A stretch of DNA of 64,000 nt from Pseudomonas parafulva (GCF_002021815.1 NZ_CP019952.1:899001-963000), one strand, 5' to 3'. Counted from the first letter of the stretch, positions 39,527-55,417 are shown. Program-made: numbers and translations. Notes: generated from the sequence alone by a model not told the origin.

Positions 39527-40737
39527 TCTTCGGCATCCTCAAGCCTTACCCGTCGCCGCTGATCAGCGGCCGTGGCATCGACTTGGACTTCCCTCTGCTG
39601 GCCGGTTGCCTGGCGCTGCTGGGCCTGGGCCTGGTAATGATCACCTCTGCCTCCTCGGAGGTGGCCGCCGTCCAGTCCGGCAACCCGCTTTACCACATGT
39701 ACCGGCACCTGGTTTACGTCTTCCTCGGGCTGGTTGCCTGTGGCGCGACCATGATGGTGCCGATCGCCACCTGGCAGCGCATGGGGTTCATGATGCTGCT
39801 CGGTGCCTTTGGCCTGCTGGTCATGGTGCTGGTGCCCGGCATCGGGCGCGAGGTCAACGGTTCGATGCGCTGGATCGGCTTCAGCTTCTTCAACGTCCAG
39901 CCTTCGGAAATCGCCAAGGTATTTGTGGTCATCTACCTTGCCGGCTACCTGGTACGCCGGCAGACCGAGGTACGTGAGAGCTGGATGGGCTTTTTCAAGC
40001 CGTTCATCGTGTTGCTGCCCATGGCCGGTTTGCTGCTGATGGAGCCTGACTTTGGCGCCACCGTGGTGATGATGGGGGCCGCGGCTGCCATGCTGTTCCT
40101 GGGTGGGGTGGGGCTGTTCCGCTTCAGCCTGATGGTGGTGCTGGCGGTCGTGGCGGTGTTTGTGCTGGTGCAGGCGCAGCCCTATCGAATGGCGCGACTG
40201 ATCACCTTCACCGACCCCTGGTCCGATCAGTTTGGCTCCGGCTACCAGTTGACCCAGGCCCTGATCGCATTCGGGCGGGGCGAGTGGCTGGGCGTGGGCC
40301 TGGGCAACAGCGTGCAGAAGCAGTTCTACCTGCCTGAAGCGCACACCGACTTCGTGTTCTCGGTGCTGGCCGAAGAGCTGGGTGTGGTTGGCTCGCTGGT
40401 CACCATCGCACTATTCGTCTTCGTCACCATTCGCGCGCTTTACATCGGGCTGTGGGCCGAGAAAGCCAAACAGTTCTTCGCCGCGTACATGGCCTTTGGC
40501 CTGGCCTTCCTGTGGATTGGTCAGTTCTTGATCAACATTGGCGTGAACGTCGGCCTGCTGCCGACCAAGGGCCTGACCCTGCCGTTCCTCAGCTATGGCG
40601 GCAGCTCGCTGGTCATCTGCTGCGCGTGCGTGGGGCTGCTGCTGCGTATCGAATGGGAAAGCCGTACCCATCTGGGCAGCGAAGAACATGAATTCAGCGA
40701 GAGCGACTTTGCCGAGGAGCCTGCCCATGGCCGCTGA
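39523..40737 (+). CDS. ftsW: Peptidoglycan glycosyltransferase FtsW
   Basis: 404 residues, a SEDS-family integral membrane protein (about ten helices) that polymerises septal glycan from lipid II together with FtsI. Signatures: NGSMRWIGF, QPSEIAKV, MEPDFGATVV with the catalytic Asp, AHTDFVFSVLAEELG, and PFLSYGGSS. ATGA overlap with murD. Its C-terminal acidic tail overlaps the murG start by 11 nt. Confidence 0.96.
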   Translation: MIFGILKPYPSPLISGRGIDLDFPLLAGCLALLGLGLVMITSASSEVAAVQSGNPLYHMYRHLVYVFLGLVACGATMMVPIATWQRMGFMMLLGAFGLLVMVLVPGIGREVNGSMRWIGFSFFNVQPSEIAKVFVVIYLAGYLVRRQTEVRESWMGFFKPFIVLLPMAGLLLMEPDFGATVVMMGAAAAMLFLGGVGLFRFSLMVVLAVVAVFVLVQAQPYRMARLITFTDPWSDQFGSGYQLTQALIAFGRGEWLGVGLGNSVQKQFYLPEAHTDFVFSVLAEELGVVGSLVTIALFVFVTIRALYIGLWAEKAKQFFAAYMAFGLAFLWIGQFLINIGVNVGLLPTKGLTLPFLSYGGSSLVICCACVGLLLRIEWESRTHLGSEEHEFSESDFAEEPAHGR

Positions 40738-41798
40738 ACACAAGAACGTATTGATCATGGCCGGCGGAACCGGCGGTCACGTGTTCCCAGCGCTGGCTTG
40801 CGCGCGCGAGTTCCAGGCGCGTGGCTACACCGTGCACTGGCTGGGCACCCCGCGAGGGATCGAAAATGAACTGGTGCCCCAGGCCGGCCTTACCCTGCAT
40901 CGGATTCAAGTCAGCGGCCTGCGTGGCAAGGGCAAGCTCTCGCTGCTCAAGGCCCCTTTGACCCTGGTCAAGGCCGTGCTGCAGGCCCGGCGCATCATCC
41001 GCACGCTCAAGCCTGCCTGCGTGCTGGGCTTCGGTGGGTATGTCACAGGCCCGGGCGGCGTGGCGGCGCGCCTTTGCGGGGTACCGCTGATCATTCATGA
41101 GCAAAATGCCCGCGCCGGCACCGCCAACCGCTTGCTGGTACCCCTGGCCGCACGGGTATGTGAAGCCTTCCCCGACACCTTCCCGGCCAGTGAAAAGCGC
41201 CGCACCACAGGCAATCCGGTGCGTGCAGAACTGTTCATGGATGCCGGGCGTCCTGCGCTTGGCCAGCGCCAACCGCACCTGCTGGTGCTCGGCGGTAGCC
41301 TGGGCGCGGAACCCTTGAACACATTGTTGCCTAAAGCGCTGGCCGAAGTGCCCGAAGCCGTACGGCCCCAGGTGTTCCACCAGGCTGGCAAGCAACATGC
41401 GTCGATCACCGCCGAGCGATACCGCCAAGCCGGTGTCCAGGCGCAGGTCGAGCCCTTCATCAAGGACATGGCCCAAGCCTATGGCTGGGCCGACCTGGTG
41501 GTGTGCCGTGCCGGGGCCCTGACCGTCAGCGAGCTGGCGGCAGCGGGCCTGCCCTCGATGCTGGTGCCCTTGCCCCATGCGATCGACGACCACCAGACCC
41601 ATAACGCCCATTATCTGGCTCGCGAAGGCGCTGCCTTCCTGATGCCACAAGCGACAACTGGCGCAGCGCAGCTCGCTGAACGCCTGAACGAGGTGCTGAT
41701 GCAACCCGAGAAACTGACTGTCATGGCCGGTACCGCAAGGCGCCTGGCCAAACCTGCTGCAACCAGCACCGTCGTCGATATCTGCCTGGAGGTGGCCC

Positions 41799-41806
<8 letters not shown>
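40727..41806 (+). CDS. murG: N-acetylglucosaminyltransferase MurG
   Basis: 359 residues, a GT-B glycosyltransferase on the cytoplasmic membrane face that adds GlcNAc to lipid I to give lipid II. The glycine-rich motifs are [24 protein letters not shown] and [25 protein letters not shown] lines the donor site. The ATG at 40727 has GAGGAG upstream; longer frames to 40595 run inside ftsW. It overlaps murC by 8 nt. Confidence 0.96.
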
Positions 41807-44200
<2,394 letters not shown>

Positions 44201-44205
44201 TCATC

Positions 44206-45075
44206 ATGCAGGGCGCAATGGTACGTCAGCAGCAACCCGTTACCGGCCGCAGCAAGCCGGTGCCGCGTGGTGCCAGCCGGCTGGTGGCCGACGAGCCCGT
44301 ATCGGCGCGCCTGCCGCGTCCAAGCCTGGGCGGCCTCAAGCGCCTGCTGTGGCCGGTGCTGCTGGTAGCCGCAGGCTTCGGCGCCTACGAGGGTGCCATA
44401 CGGCTCATGCCGTATGCCGACCGGCCGATCACCAAGATCGACGTGCAGGGCGACCTGACCTACATCAGCCAGCAGTCGGTGCAGCAGCGCATCGCACCCT
44501 ATGTGGCCGCAAGCTTCTTCACCGTCGACCTGCCGGCGATGCGCAAGGAGCTCGAGCAGATGCCCTGGATCGCCCATGCAGAAGTGCGCCGGGTATGGCC
44601 GGATGAAGTAGTGATTCGCCTCGAGGAACAACTGCCGGTGGCGCGCTGGGGTGATGCGGCCTTGCTCAACAATCAGGGCCAGGCCTTTACACCGCGCGAA
44701 CTGGCCAACTACGAGCACCTGCCACAACTGGCCGGCCCCCAGCGGGCCCAGCAGCAGGTCATGCAGCAGTATCAGATATTGAGCCAGATGCTGCGCCCCT
44801 TAGGCTTCTCCATCGCGCGCCTGGAGCTGCGCGAGCGAGGCAGCTGGTTCCTGACCACGGGCGCGAGCAGCGCAGGGCCCGGTATCGAGCTGCTGCTGGG
44901 GCGCGACCATCTGGTCGAAAAGATGCGCCGTTTCATTGCCATTTACGACAAGACGCTTAAAGAGCAGATCGCCAACATCGCCCGCATCGATCTGCGATAT
45001 GCCAACGGGCTTGCCGTTGGCTGGCGGGAACCGATTGCACCGACGACGGCCCAACCCGCCGTTGCGAAGAATTAG
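44206..45075 (+). CDS. ftsQ: Cell division protein FtsQ
   Basis: 289 residues. Cytoplasmic Arg/Pro-rich tail (about 1-45), one transmembrane helix (about 47-63, [17 protein letters not shown]), a POTRA domain ([18 protein letters not shown]) and a beta domain. It recruits FtsL/FtsB and regulates septal synthesis. ATG 44206 follows ddlB by 5 nt; ATG 44218 is an alternative start. Confidence 0.93.
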   Translation: MQGAMVRQQQPVTGRSKPVPRGASRLVADEPVSARLPRPSLGGLKRLLWPVLLVAAGFGAYEGAIRLMPYADRPITKIDVQGDLTYISQQSVQQRIAPYVAASFFTVDLPAMRKELEQMPWIAHAEVRRVWPDEVVIRLEEQLPVARWGDAALLNNQGQAFTPRELANYEHLPQLAGPQRAQQQVMQQYQILSQMLRPLGFSIARLELRERGSWFLTTGASSAGPGIELLLGRDHLVEKMRRFIAIYDKTLKEQIANIARIDLRYANGLAVGWREPIAPTTAQPAVAKN

Positions 45076-45089
45076 AGAGAGGCAGGACC

Positions 45090-46349
45090 ATGGCAAACGC
45101 GCATAGCGGCAAAATGATCGTCGGGCTGGACATCGGTACCTCCAAGGTAGTGGCCTTGGTAGGTGAGGTGGGCGAAGACGGCACGCTGGAAATCGTCGGG
45201 ATCGGCACTCACCCGTCCCGCGGCCTGAAAAAAGGCGTGGTGGTGAACATCGAGTCCACCGTGCAATCGATCCAGCGCGCCGTCGAAGAAGCACAGCTGA
45301 TGGCGGGTTGCCGCATCCACTCGGCCTTCGTGGGCGTCGCTGGCAATCACATCCGCAGCCTGAACTCCCATGGCATCGTCGCCATTCGCGATCGCGAAGT
45401 CAGCCTGGCCGACCTTGAGCGTGTGCTCGATGCGGCCCAGGCGGTGGCCATTCCGGCGGACCAGCGGGTGCTGCACACGCTGCCCCAAGACTATGTGATC
45501 GATAACCAGGAAGGGGTGCGCGAACCGCTCGGCATGTCGGGCGTGCGCCTTGAAGCCAAGGTTCACGTGGTGACCTGCGCCGTCAATGCCGCGCAGAACA
45601 TCGAGAAGTGCGTACGCCGCTGCGGCCTTGAAATCGACGACATCATTCTCGAGCAACTGGCATCGGCCTATTCGGTACTGACCGACGACGAAAAAGAGCT
45701 GGGCGTGTGCCTGGTCGACATCGGCGGCGGCACCACCGACATCGCGATCTTCACCGAAGGCGCGATTCGCCACACCGCGGTCATCCCGATTGCCGGGGAC
45801 CAGGTGACCAATGACATTGCCATGGCCCTGCGTACGCCCACACAGTATGCCGAGGAAATCAAGATTCGGTACGCCTGCGCCCTGGCCAAGCTGGCAGGTG
45901 CGGGTGAAACCATCAAGGTGCCAAGCGTTGGCGACCGTCCTCCGCGCGAACTGTCGCGTCAGGCGTTGGCCGAAGTGGTCGAGCCGCGTTACGACGAACT
46001 CTTCACCCTGATCCAGGCTGAACTTCGTCGCAGCGGTTACGAGGACCTGGTGCCTGCTGGCATCGTCCTGACCGGCGGCACCGCCAAGATGGAAGGCGCG
46101 GTCGAGCTGGCCGAGGAAATTTTCCACATGCCGGTACGCCTGGGCGTGCCGCACAGCGTGCGCGGCCTGAGCGACGTGGTACGCAACCCGATTTATTCCA
46201 CCGGTGTGGGCTTGCTTACCTACGGGCTGCACAAGCAGACCGAAGACCTGCCCTTGACCGGCAACAGCAGCAGCAACAACAGCTATGGCGATGAACCGAA
46301 GGCCCCAGTGCTTGAGCGCTTCAAGCGGTGGGTACAAGGCAACTTCTAA
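45090..46349 (+). CDS. ftsA: Cell division protein FtsA
   Basis: 419 residues, an actin-like ATPase that tethers FtsZ to the membrane. The nucleotide-binding motifs are VGLDIGTSKV and VDIGGGTTDIAIF, and the adenosine motif is GIVLTGGTAKMEG. The C-terminal amphipathic helix APVLERFKRWVQGNF is the membrane-targeting sequence. AGAGAGG precedes the ATG, 14 nt after ftsQ. Confidence 0.97.
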   Translation: MANAHSGKMIVGLDIGTSKVVALVGEVGEDGTLEIVGIGTHPSRGLKKGVVVNIESTVQSIQRAVEEAQLMAGCRIHSAFVGVAGNHIRSLNSHGIVAIRDREVSLADLERVLDAAQAVAIPADQRVLHTLPQDYVIDNQEGVREPLGMSGVRLEAKVHVVTCAVNAAQNIEKCVRRCGLEIDDIILEQLASAYSVLTDDEKELGVCLVDIGGGTTDIAIFTEGAIRHTAVIPIAGDQVTNDIAMALRTPTQYAEEIKIRYACALAKLAGAGETIKVPSVGDRPPRELSRQALAEVVEPRYDELFTLIQAELRRSGYEDLVPAGIVLTGGTAKMEGAVELAEEIFHMPVRLGVPHSVRGLSDVVRNPIYSTGVGLLTYGLHKQTEDLPLTGNSSSNNSYGDEPKAPVLERFKRWVQGNF

Positions 46350-46404
46350 GTTTCAAAGCAGTAGTGGTAGGCGCGACAACTAGAGAACTGTAAGGAGAGG
46401 GAAA

Positions 46405-47601
46405 ATGTTCGAGCTCGTAGACAACGTCCCGCAAAGCCCGGTCATCAAGGTGATCGGCGTCGGTGGTGGTGGTGGTAACGCCGTCAATCACATGGTCAAG
46501 AGCAGCATCGAGGGCGTGGAGTTCATCTGCGCCAACACCGATGCCCAGGCGCTCAAGAACATTGGTGCGCGCACCATCCTGCAACTGGGCACTGGCGTGA
46601 CCAAGGGCCTGGGTGCTGGCGCCAATCCGGAAGTCGGTCGTCAGGCCGCGCTGGAAGACCGTGAGCGCATCGCCGAAGTGCTGCAAGGCACCAACATGGT
46701 GTTCATCACCACAGGCATGGGCGGCGGTACCGGTACAGGTGCAGCGCCGATCATCGCCGAAGTGGCCAAGGAAATGGGCATCCTCACCGTTGCAGTGGTG
46801 ACCCGTCCGTTCCCGTTCGAAGGTCGCAAGCGCATGCAGATCGCCGATGAAGGCATCCGCATGCTGGCCGAAAGCGTCGACTCGCTGATCACCATCCCCA
46901 ACGAGAAGCTGCTGACCATCCTGGGCAAGGACGCAAGTCTGCTGTCCGCGTTCGCCAAGGCCGATGACGTATTGGCCGGAGCCGTTCGCGGTATCTCCGA
47001 CATCATCAAGCGCCCGGGCATGATCAACGTCGACTTTGCCGACGTGCGTACCGTGATGGGTGAAATGGGCATGGCCATGATGGGTACTGGCTGCGCCAGC
47101 GGCCCGAACCGCGCTCGCGAGGCGACCGAGGCGGCGATCCGCAACCCGCTGCTCGAAGACGTCAACCTGCAGGGCGCCCGTGGCATCCTGGTCAACATCA
47201 CCGCAGGTCCGGACCTGTCCCTGGGTGAGTACTCCGACGTGGGTAGCATCATCGAGGCGTTCGCCTCCGACCATGCCATGGTCAAGGTCGGTACCGTGAT
47301 CGACCCGGACATGCGCGACGAGCTGCATGTCACCGTCGTGGCCACCGGTCTGGGTGCGCGCATCGAGAAGCCGGTCAAGGTGGTGGATAACACCCTGCAG
47401 ACTGCCCAGCAGGTCTACGAGGCATCCAACCCTGCCCCTGCGCGTCAGGAGCAGCCAGCGGTCAACTACCGTGATCTGGAGCGCCCAACCGTCATGCGCA
47501 ATCAAGCGCACGCGGGTGCGGCAGCTGCGGCCAAGCTGAACCCTCAGGATGACCTGGATTATCTCGATATTCCGGCCTTCCTGCGTCGTCAGGCTGATTA
47601 A
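46405..47601 (+). CDS. ftsZ: Cell division GTPase FtsZ
   Basis: 398 residues, the tubulin homologue that forms the division ring. GTP-binding signature GGGTGTG at 106-112, T7 loop NVDFADVRTVM, and a disordered linker (about 317-380). The C-terminal peptide DDLDYLDIPAFLRRQAD binds FtsA, ZipA and other partners. AAGGAGAGGG lies just before the ATG, 55 nt after ftsA. Confidence 0.98.
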   Translation: MFELVDNVPQSPVIKVIGVGGGGGNAVNHMVKSSIEGVEFICANTDAQALKNIGARTILQLGTGVTKGLGAGANPEVGRQAALEDRERIAEVLQGTNMVFITTGMGGGTGTGAAPIIAEVAKEMGILTVAVVTRPFPFEGRKRMQIADEGIRMLAESVDSLITIPNEKLLTILGKDASLLSAFAKADDVLAGAVRGISDIIKRPGMINVDFADVRTVMGEMGMAMMGTGCASGPNRAREATEAAIRNPLLEDVNLQGARGILVNITAGPDLSLGEYSDVGSIIEAFASDHAMVKVGTVIDPDMRDELHVTVVATGLGARIEKPVKVVDNTLQTAQQVYEASNPAPARQEQPAVNYRDLERPTVMRNQAHAGAAAAAKLNPQDDLDYLDIPAFLRRQAD

Positions 47602-47651
47602 TGAAATTTATCAGGGCTATGAAGGTGATTGGTATTCATCAAAGGTTGGGT

Positions 47652-47660
47652 CTGGTATTA
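47652..47660 (+). promoter_or_regulatory. Candidate lpxC promoter (extended -10)
   Basis: TGGTATTAT is an extended -10 (TGn plus TATTAT) 54 nt upstream of lpxC, in the 112-nt ftsZ-lpxC gap. No convincing -35 is present, as is common with extended -10 promoters. lpxC may also be read from upstream dcw promoters. Confidence 0.45.
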
Positions 47661-47680
47661 TCGCCAGCCTTTGTTGATAA

Positions 47681-48625
<945 letters not shown>

Positions 48626-48649
48626 GCTCGAACACTCTCTAGTTCATTG

Positions 48650-48675
48650 AGGCCACCTTCGGGTGGCCTTTTTTA
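48650..48675 (+). terminator. Intrinsic terminator of the dcw-lpxC block
   Basis: AGGCCACC, TTCG loop, GGTGGCCT and a run of six T, 25 nt after lpxC. Confidence 0.92.
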
Positions 48676-48797
48676 TGGGCGGCTTCGTGCAGCAATTGCC
48701 AGGACGTTAGTGGGCAGTGCGCCTGACCAAGCTTCGCAGTCCTTCTGCCTGCTGTCTTGGGCATCGTCTGGCCTGCTCCGCACGCCAGAACTGGCGC

Positions 48798-49253
48798 TCA
48801 GTCCTTGGCCTGCGCATGCGCCGCCAGGCGCTCCAGTGCAGCCCGCAGTTTCGCGTCAGTGATGCCTTCGGCCGTCTGCAGCAGGCTCTGGGCTGCGCTG
48901 TTGGACAACTCGGCCGCATGCCCGCCGCGCTTGGCGGGCACCAGGGGTGGCTGCACCTTGAAAAGAATACGCCTGAGGTTGCCGAACGCATCGGTTGCCT
49001 GCAATGCCGCCATCAGACGCTTTTGCTGGTAACGCAGGCGCGTGGCCCAGTGTCCGTCGGTGACCACAAGCAGCAGGGTACCGTCGCGCCATGACGCCAC
49101 GTGGCAGTGCTCGCGTGCAGCCGGTTGCAGCTGGCCTTCGACCAGGCGTTGCAGGTGCTCCAGGCGCTCGGCCTGGTTGAGCAGCAGGCGCAGCGGGCGA
49201 ACCTGGCGCAGTAGCGCCGATGGCGGCTGGGCGGGGGAGGGTTTGTAGGCCAT
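48798..49253 (-). CDS. dciA: DUF721 protein, DciA-like helicase loader
   Basis: About 151 residues. DUF721/DciA is the ancestral loader of the replicative helicase DnaB in bacteria that lack DnaC. The conserved core is LEHLQRLVEGQLQP, CHVASWRDGTLLLVVTD, ATRLRYQQKRLMAALQ and FKVQPP, with a C-terminal helical region. ATG at 49251-49253 (MAYKPSPAQ) matches family length; ATG 49263-49265 adds four residues. The frame stays open to 49535 but without family support. Convergent with lpxC. Confidence 0.85.
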   Translation of the reverse strand: MAYKPSPAQPPSALLRQVRPLRLLLNQAERLEHLQRLVEGQLQPAAREHCHVASWRDGTLLLVVTDGHWATRLRYQQKRLMAALQATDAFGNLRRILFKVQPPLVPAKRGGHAAELSNSAAQSLLQTAEGITDAKLRAALERLAAHAQAKD

Positions 49254-49605
49254 GGGTGTACGCATGAGGTTACAAGTTGGGCAGTCTAACACTTCAGCGT
49301 CAGTCCCGATCACCTGGCGGTTGAGCCCACTGGCCAAGCGCAGGGCTCGACGTACAGGCGCCAGGCCCTGCAAGGTACCCGGCACAGGCGAGTGTTGAAC
49401 GCTTTCATCTTTCCAGGTCTTGAACTCAGGGGAAATGCCCCTATCTAAGACACGCCCCTGTAAAAGCGCTGTGCCAGCATCGTGGAATCCACCACTTTCA
49501 TCACCATCGTTTCCGGGTAGAATGCTCGTTCGCATGCGGCCTTAGGGCTGCACGGGCGACTCATGGGGCCGCCCTCCATCCCTACGTGTGGAAGATCCTG
49601 CCAAT
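49254..49605. other. Intergenic region dciA-secA
   Basis: 352 nt between divergent genes. A weak secA promoter candidate is TTTCAT, 16 nt, TAGAAT (49496-49523). AGGGG/CCCCT makes a small hairpin in the sequence around 49437-49452. I found no secreted arrest-peptide (SecM-like) ORF on the plus strand and no recognisable peptidase gene, although P. aeruginosa carries one here. Confidence 0.5.
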
Positions 49606-52341
<2,736 letters not shown>

Positions 52342-52497
52342 TCTGACCGCCGGGCCGTCACAAGGCGCACGGCGTCTTGTGGGCCGCTCAATGCCAAGGG
52401 GCTACTGCGCAGCTCATCGCCGGCACGCCACTGCCGGACTGGGTTGCGCCGATTCAAGCCATACGGTGTGCCTGGTTCGGCCGGGCTTGCCAGAGAT

Positions 52498-52521
52498 GGG
52501 CCGCACAGCGGCCCTTTTTTT
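52498..52521 (+). terminator. Intrinsic terminator between secA and argJ
   Basis: GGGCCGC, ACA loop, GCGGCCC, T7. It ends 29 nt before the argJ ATG, and a second stem (CACAAG/CTTGTG with GGCC flanks, 52353-52385) lies just after secA. For argJ transcripts arising upstream it would act as an attenuator. Confidence 0.85.
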
Positions 52522-52550
52522 CACCAAACGTATTTTCTAGGAGCGCTCCA

Positions 52551-53768
52551 ATGGCTGTTGGTCTTGGTCCTTTGCCTACGCTGCACCCTGTCCCGGGTTT
52601 CGAACTCGGCATTGCCTCTGCCGGCATCAAGCGCCCGGGGCGCAAGGATGTGGTGGTCATGCGCTGCGCCGAGGGTTCGAGTGTGGCCGGTGTGTTCACC
52701 CTCAACGCCTTCTGCGCCGCCCCCGTGATCCTGGCCAAGCAGCGGGTACAGGGCACCGTGCGCTACCTGCTGACCAACACTGGCAATGCCAATGCCGGTA
52801 CGGGCGCCCCCGGCCTGGAAGCTGCGCAGCGGACCTGCGCTAAACTCGCCGAGCTTGCCGGTGTGCCCGCCGAATCGGTTTTGCCGTTCTCCACCGGCGT
52901 GATTGGTGAGCCCCTGCCGGTCGAGAAGATCGAAGGCGCCTTGCAAGCTGCCCTGGATAACTTGTCGGAAAACAACTGGGCTGAAGCGGCCACAGGCATC
53001 ATGACCACCGACACCTTGCCCAAGGGCGCGAGCCGTCAGTTCCAGCACGACGGCGTGACCGTGACCGTAACCGGTATCAGCAAGGGTGCGGGCATGATCC
53101 GCCCGAACATGGCAACCATGCTGGGCTACATCGCCACCGACGCCAAGGTCGCGCCAGGGGTACTCAAGGACTTGATGCTGGACGGGGCCAACAAATCGTT
53201 CAACCGCATCACCATCGACGGCGATACTTCGACCAACGACTGCTGCATGCTCATCGCCACCGGTCAGGCCGACCTGCCGGAAGTCACCCAGGCCAGCGGA
53301 GCCCTGTTCGAAGCCTTGAAAAAGGCAGTTTTCGAGGTTTGCATGGAGGTGGCCCAGGCCATTGTCCGTGACGGTGAAGGGGCGACCAAGTTCGTGACCG
53401 TGCAGGTCAACGGCGGTGGCAATCATCAGGAATGCCTGGACGTCGGCTACGCGGTGGCGCACTCGCCGCTGATCAAGACCGCACTGTTCGCCTCCGATCC
53501 GAACTGGGGCCGCATCCTTGCAGCGGTTGGGCGTGCCGGCGTGCCCGCGCTGGATGTGAGCCTGATCGATGTGTACCTGGATGAGGTGTGCATTGCCAGC
53601 CAGGGCGGCCGTAGCCCAAGCTACACCGAAGACCAGGGCGCCCGGGTGATGGCCCAGGAAGAAATCACCATCCGTATCGACCTTGGCCGTGGTCAGTGCA
53701 GTGAAACCATCTGGACCACCGACCTTTCTCACGAATACGTGAAGATCAACGCCGAGTACCGCACCTGA
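52551..53768 (+). CDS. argJ: Glutamate N-acetyltransferase / amino-acid acetyltransferase (ArgJ)
   Basis: 405 residues. Transfers acetyl from N-acetylornithine to glutamate, making the arginine pathway cyclic, and may also use acetyl-CoA. The precursor self-cleaves before Thr189 in RPNMATMLG, giving alpha and beta chains. [11 protein letters not shown] and [10 protein letters not shown] are family motifs. TAGGAG lies seven nt before ATG 52551, which is 29 nt after an intrinsic terminator; the open frame upstream to 52377 is not supported. Confidence 0.96.
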   Translation: MAVGLGPLPTLHPVPGFELGIASAGIKRPGRKDVVVMRCAEGSSVAGVFTLNAFCAAPVILAKQRVQGTVRYLLTNTGNANAGTGAPGLEAAQRTCAKLAELAGVPAESVLPFSTGVIGEPLPVEKIEGALQAALDNLSENNWAEAATGIMTTDTLPKGASRQFQHDGVTVTVTGISKGAGMIRPNMATMLGYIATDAKVAPGVLKDLMLDGANKSFNRITIDGDTSTNDCCMLIATGQADLPEVTQASGALFEALKKAVFEVCMEVAQAIVRDGEGATKFVTVQVNGGGNHQECLDVGYAVAHSPLIKTALFASDPNWGRILAAVGRAGVPALDVSLIDVYLDEVCIASQGGRSPSYTEDQGARVMAQEEITIRIDLGRGQCSETIWTTDLSHEYVKINAEYRT

Positions 53769-53821
53769 TGCCGCCGGGGCCGTTCGCGGTCCCGATGTGT
53801 CAATGCCAAGGGAGCAGAACC

Positions 53822-53878
53822 ATGAGCTTTATGCCAACCCCATCGTCCATGGTCGGCGTGACGGAGCGTGACCGATGA
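53822..53878 (+). CDS. Candidate 18-aa ORF coupled to mutT
   Basis: ATG 53822 with AAGGGAG upstream encodes MSFMPTPSSMVGVTERDR and ends in TGA overlapping the mutT ATG (ATGA). It could be a coupling leader peptide or the fused ends of a deleted gene; I recall that a GST-family gene lies between argJ and mutT in some P. putida. No family is recognisable. Confidence 0.4.
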   Translation: MSFMPTPSSMVGVTERDR

Positions 53879-54819
53879 AACGGGTTCACGTCGTTGCAGC
53901 CGTGATTCGGGGTATGGACGGGCGGATACTCATCGCCCGTCGCGCCGACACCCAACACCAGGGCGGCCTCTGGGAGTTTCCGGGAGGCAAGGTGGAGCCA
54001 GGGGAAAGCGTCGAGGCCGCGCTGGCGCGTGAGCTCGACGAGGAGCTGGGCATCCAGGTAACCCGCTCGCGGCCCTTGATCAAGGTCAGTCACGATTACC
54101 CCGACAAACACGTACTGCTTGAGGTACGCGAGGTCGAGGCCTTCACCGGTGAGCCCCATGGCGCCGAGGGGCAACCGCTGGCCTGGGTCGCGCCGCGCGA
54201 GCTGCCGGACCATGCGTTTCCCGAGGCCAACAAGCCCATCGTCACCGCTGCCCGGCTGCCGGATCAGTACCTGATCACACCGGACGGCCTGGACGTGCCT
54301 GACATGCTCAAGGGGATCCAGAAGGCCGTGGCCAATGGCATCCGGCTGATCCAGTTGCGTGCACCGGACATGTACGACCCCAAGTATCGGGATGTGGCGG
54401 TGGATGCGGTGGGGTTATGCGCGGGCAAGGCTCAGCTGATGCTCAAGGGGCCACTGGAATGGCTGGGCGACTTCCCGTCGGCAGGCTGGCACCTGACCGC
54501 GGCGCAGTTGCGCAAGTATGCCGACAAGGGCAGGCCGTTCCCGGTCCAGCGCTGGCTTGCCGCCTCCTGCCACAACGCCGAGGAGCTAGCCCTGGCCAAA
54601 CAAATGGGGGTGGACTTCGTCACCCTGTCGCCGGTCCAGCCTACCGAAAGCCATCCACAGGCCGCGCCGCTAGGCTGGGAACAGGCCCAGCGCCTGATTG
54701 CCGGGTTCGACCGGCCGGTGTACCTGCTCGGTGGCGTGGGGCCAGAGGCGCGCGAGCAAGCCTGGCTAGCCGGGGCGCAGGGCGTTGCGGGTATCAGGGC
54801 GTTCTGGCCGGCTCTTTGA
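53875..54819 (+). CDS. mutT: MutT Nudix hydrolase fused to a ThiE-like domain
   Basis: 314 residues. The N-terminal MutT half (about 1-130) removes 8-oxo-dGTP from the nucleotide pool; its Nudix box GGKVEPGESVEAALARELDE begins at residue 37. The C-terminal half (about 132-314) is a TIM-barrel resembling thiamine phosphate synthase (IQLRAPDMYD, DFVTLSPVQPTESHP, LLGGVGPE). This fusion is common in gamma-proteobacteria; whether the ThiE-like part is catalytic is uncertain. The start overlaps the 18-codon ORF. Confidence 0.92.
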   Translation: MKRVHVVAAVIRGMDGRILIARRADTQHQGGLWEFPGGKVEPGESVEAALARELDEELGIQVTRSRPLIKVSHDYPDKHVLLEVREVEAFTGEPHGAEGQPLAWVAPRELPDHAFPEANKPIVTAARLPDQYLITPDGLDVPDMLKGIQKAVANGIRLIQLRAPDMYDPKYRDVAVDAVGLCAGKAQLMLKGPLEWLGDFPSAGWHLTAAQLRKYADKGRPFPVQRWLAASCHNAEELALAKQMGVDFVTLSPVQPTESHPQAAPLGWEQAQRLIAGFDRPVYLLGGVGPEAREQAWLAGAQGVAGIRAFWPAL

Positions 54820-54849
54820 CGGCGGGCCAGTACGGCAAGCGCCAAGGCG

Positions 54850-55416
54850 TCAGCCCTGAGGTTTTTCGGCGGGCTGCCACAGCACTTCAGCGATCCCTTG
54901 CCGCCTGCCAATGATGCGGGCGGCAACGAACAGCAGGTCCGATAGGCGGTTGATGTACGCCAGGCCGACACCTTCCAGTGGCTCTACGGTATTGAGGTGC
55001 TGGCAGCGTCGCTCGGCGCTGCGTGCCAGGCTGCGGCACACGTGCGCCTGGGCGACCAGCGCCGACCCGCTGGGCAGGATGAAATTCTTCAATGGGCCCA
55101 GTTCGTCGTTCCACACATCGATGGCCGCCTCCAGCCGCTCCACCTCAGCGGTGGTCAGGGCCTGGTAAATGGGCATGGCCAGCTCCCCACCCAGGTCGAA
55201 CAGGCGGTGCTGACAGGGCGCCAGCACGCGGCTGACTTCGTCCAGACCTTGTTCATCCAGGCCAGCCAGCAACAAGCCAAGCTGGCTGTTGAGGCTGTCC
55301 ACCTCACCGATGGCTTCGATGCGTGGATGATCCTTGGGCACTCGCCGGCCATCGCCCAGGCCGGTTTCCCCAGTGTCGCCAGTGCGGGTATAGATCTTGG
55401 ACAAGCGGTAGCCCAT
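54850..55416 (-). CDS. Corrinoid (cob(I)alamin) adenosyltransferase, PduO type
   Basis: 188 residues. It transfers the adenosyl group of ATP to cob(I)alamin to form adenosylcobalamin. Motifs: KIYTRTGDTGETGLGDGRRV (ATP-binding N-terminus), HRLFDLGGELA, and CRSLARSAERRC and NRLSDLLFVAAR in the helical bundle. The ATG at 55414-55416 fits the family; the open frame further upstream is in the sensor kinase gene on the same strand. It begins one nt after the kinase stop, so the two are probably cotranscribed. Confidence 0.93.
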   Translation of the reverse strand: MGYRLSKIYTRTGDTGETGLGDGRRVPKDHPRIEAIGEVDSLNSQLGLLLAGLDEQGLDEVSRVLAPCQHRLFDLGGELAMPIYQALTTAEVERLEAAIDVWNDELGPLKNFILPSGSALVAQAHVCRSLARSAERRCQHLNTVEPLEGVGLAYINRLSDLLFVAARIIGRRQGIAEVLWQPAEKPQG

Positions 55417-55417
55417 G

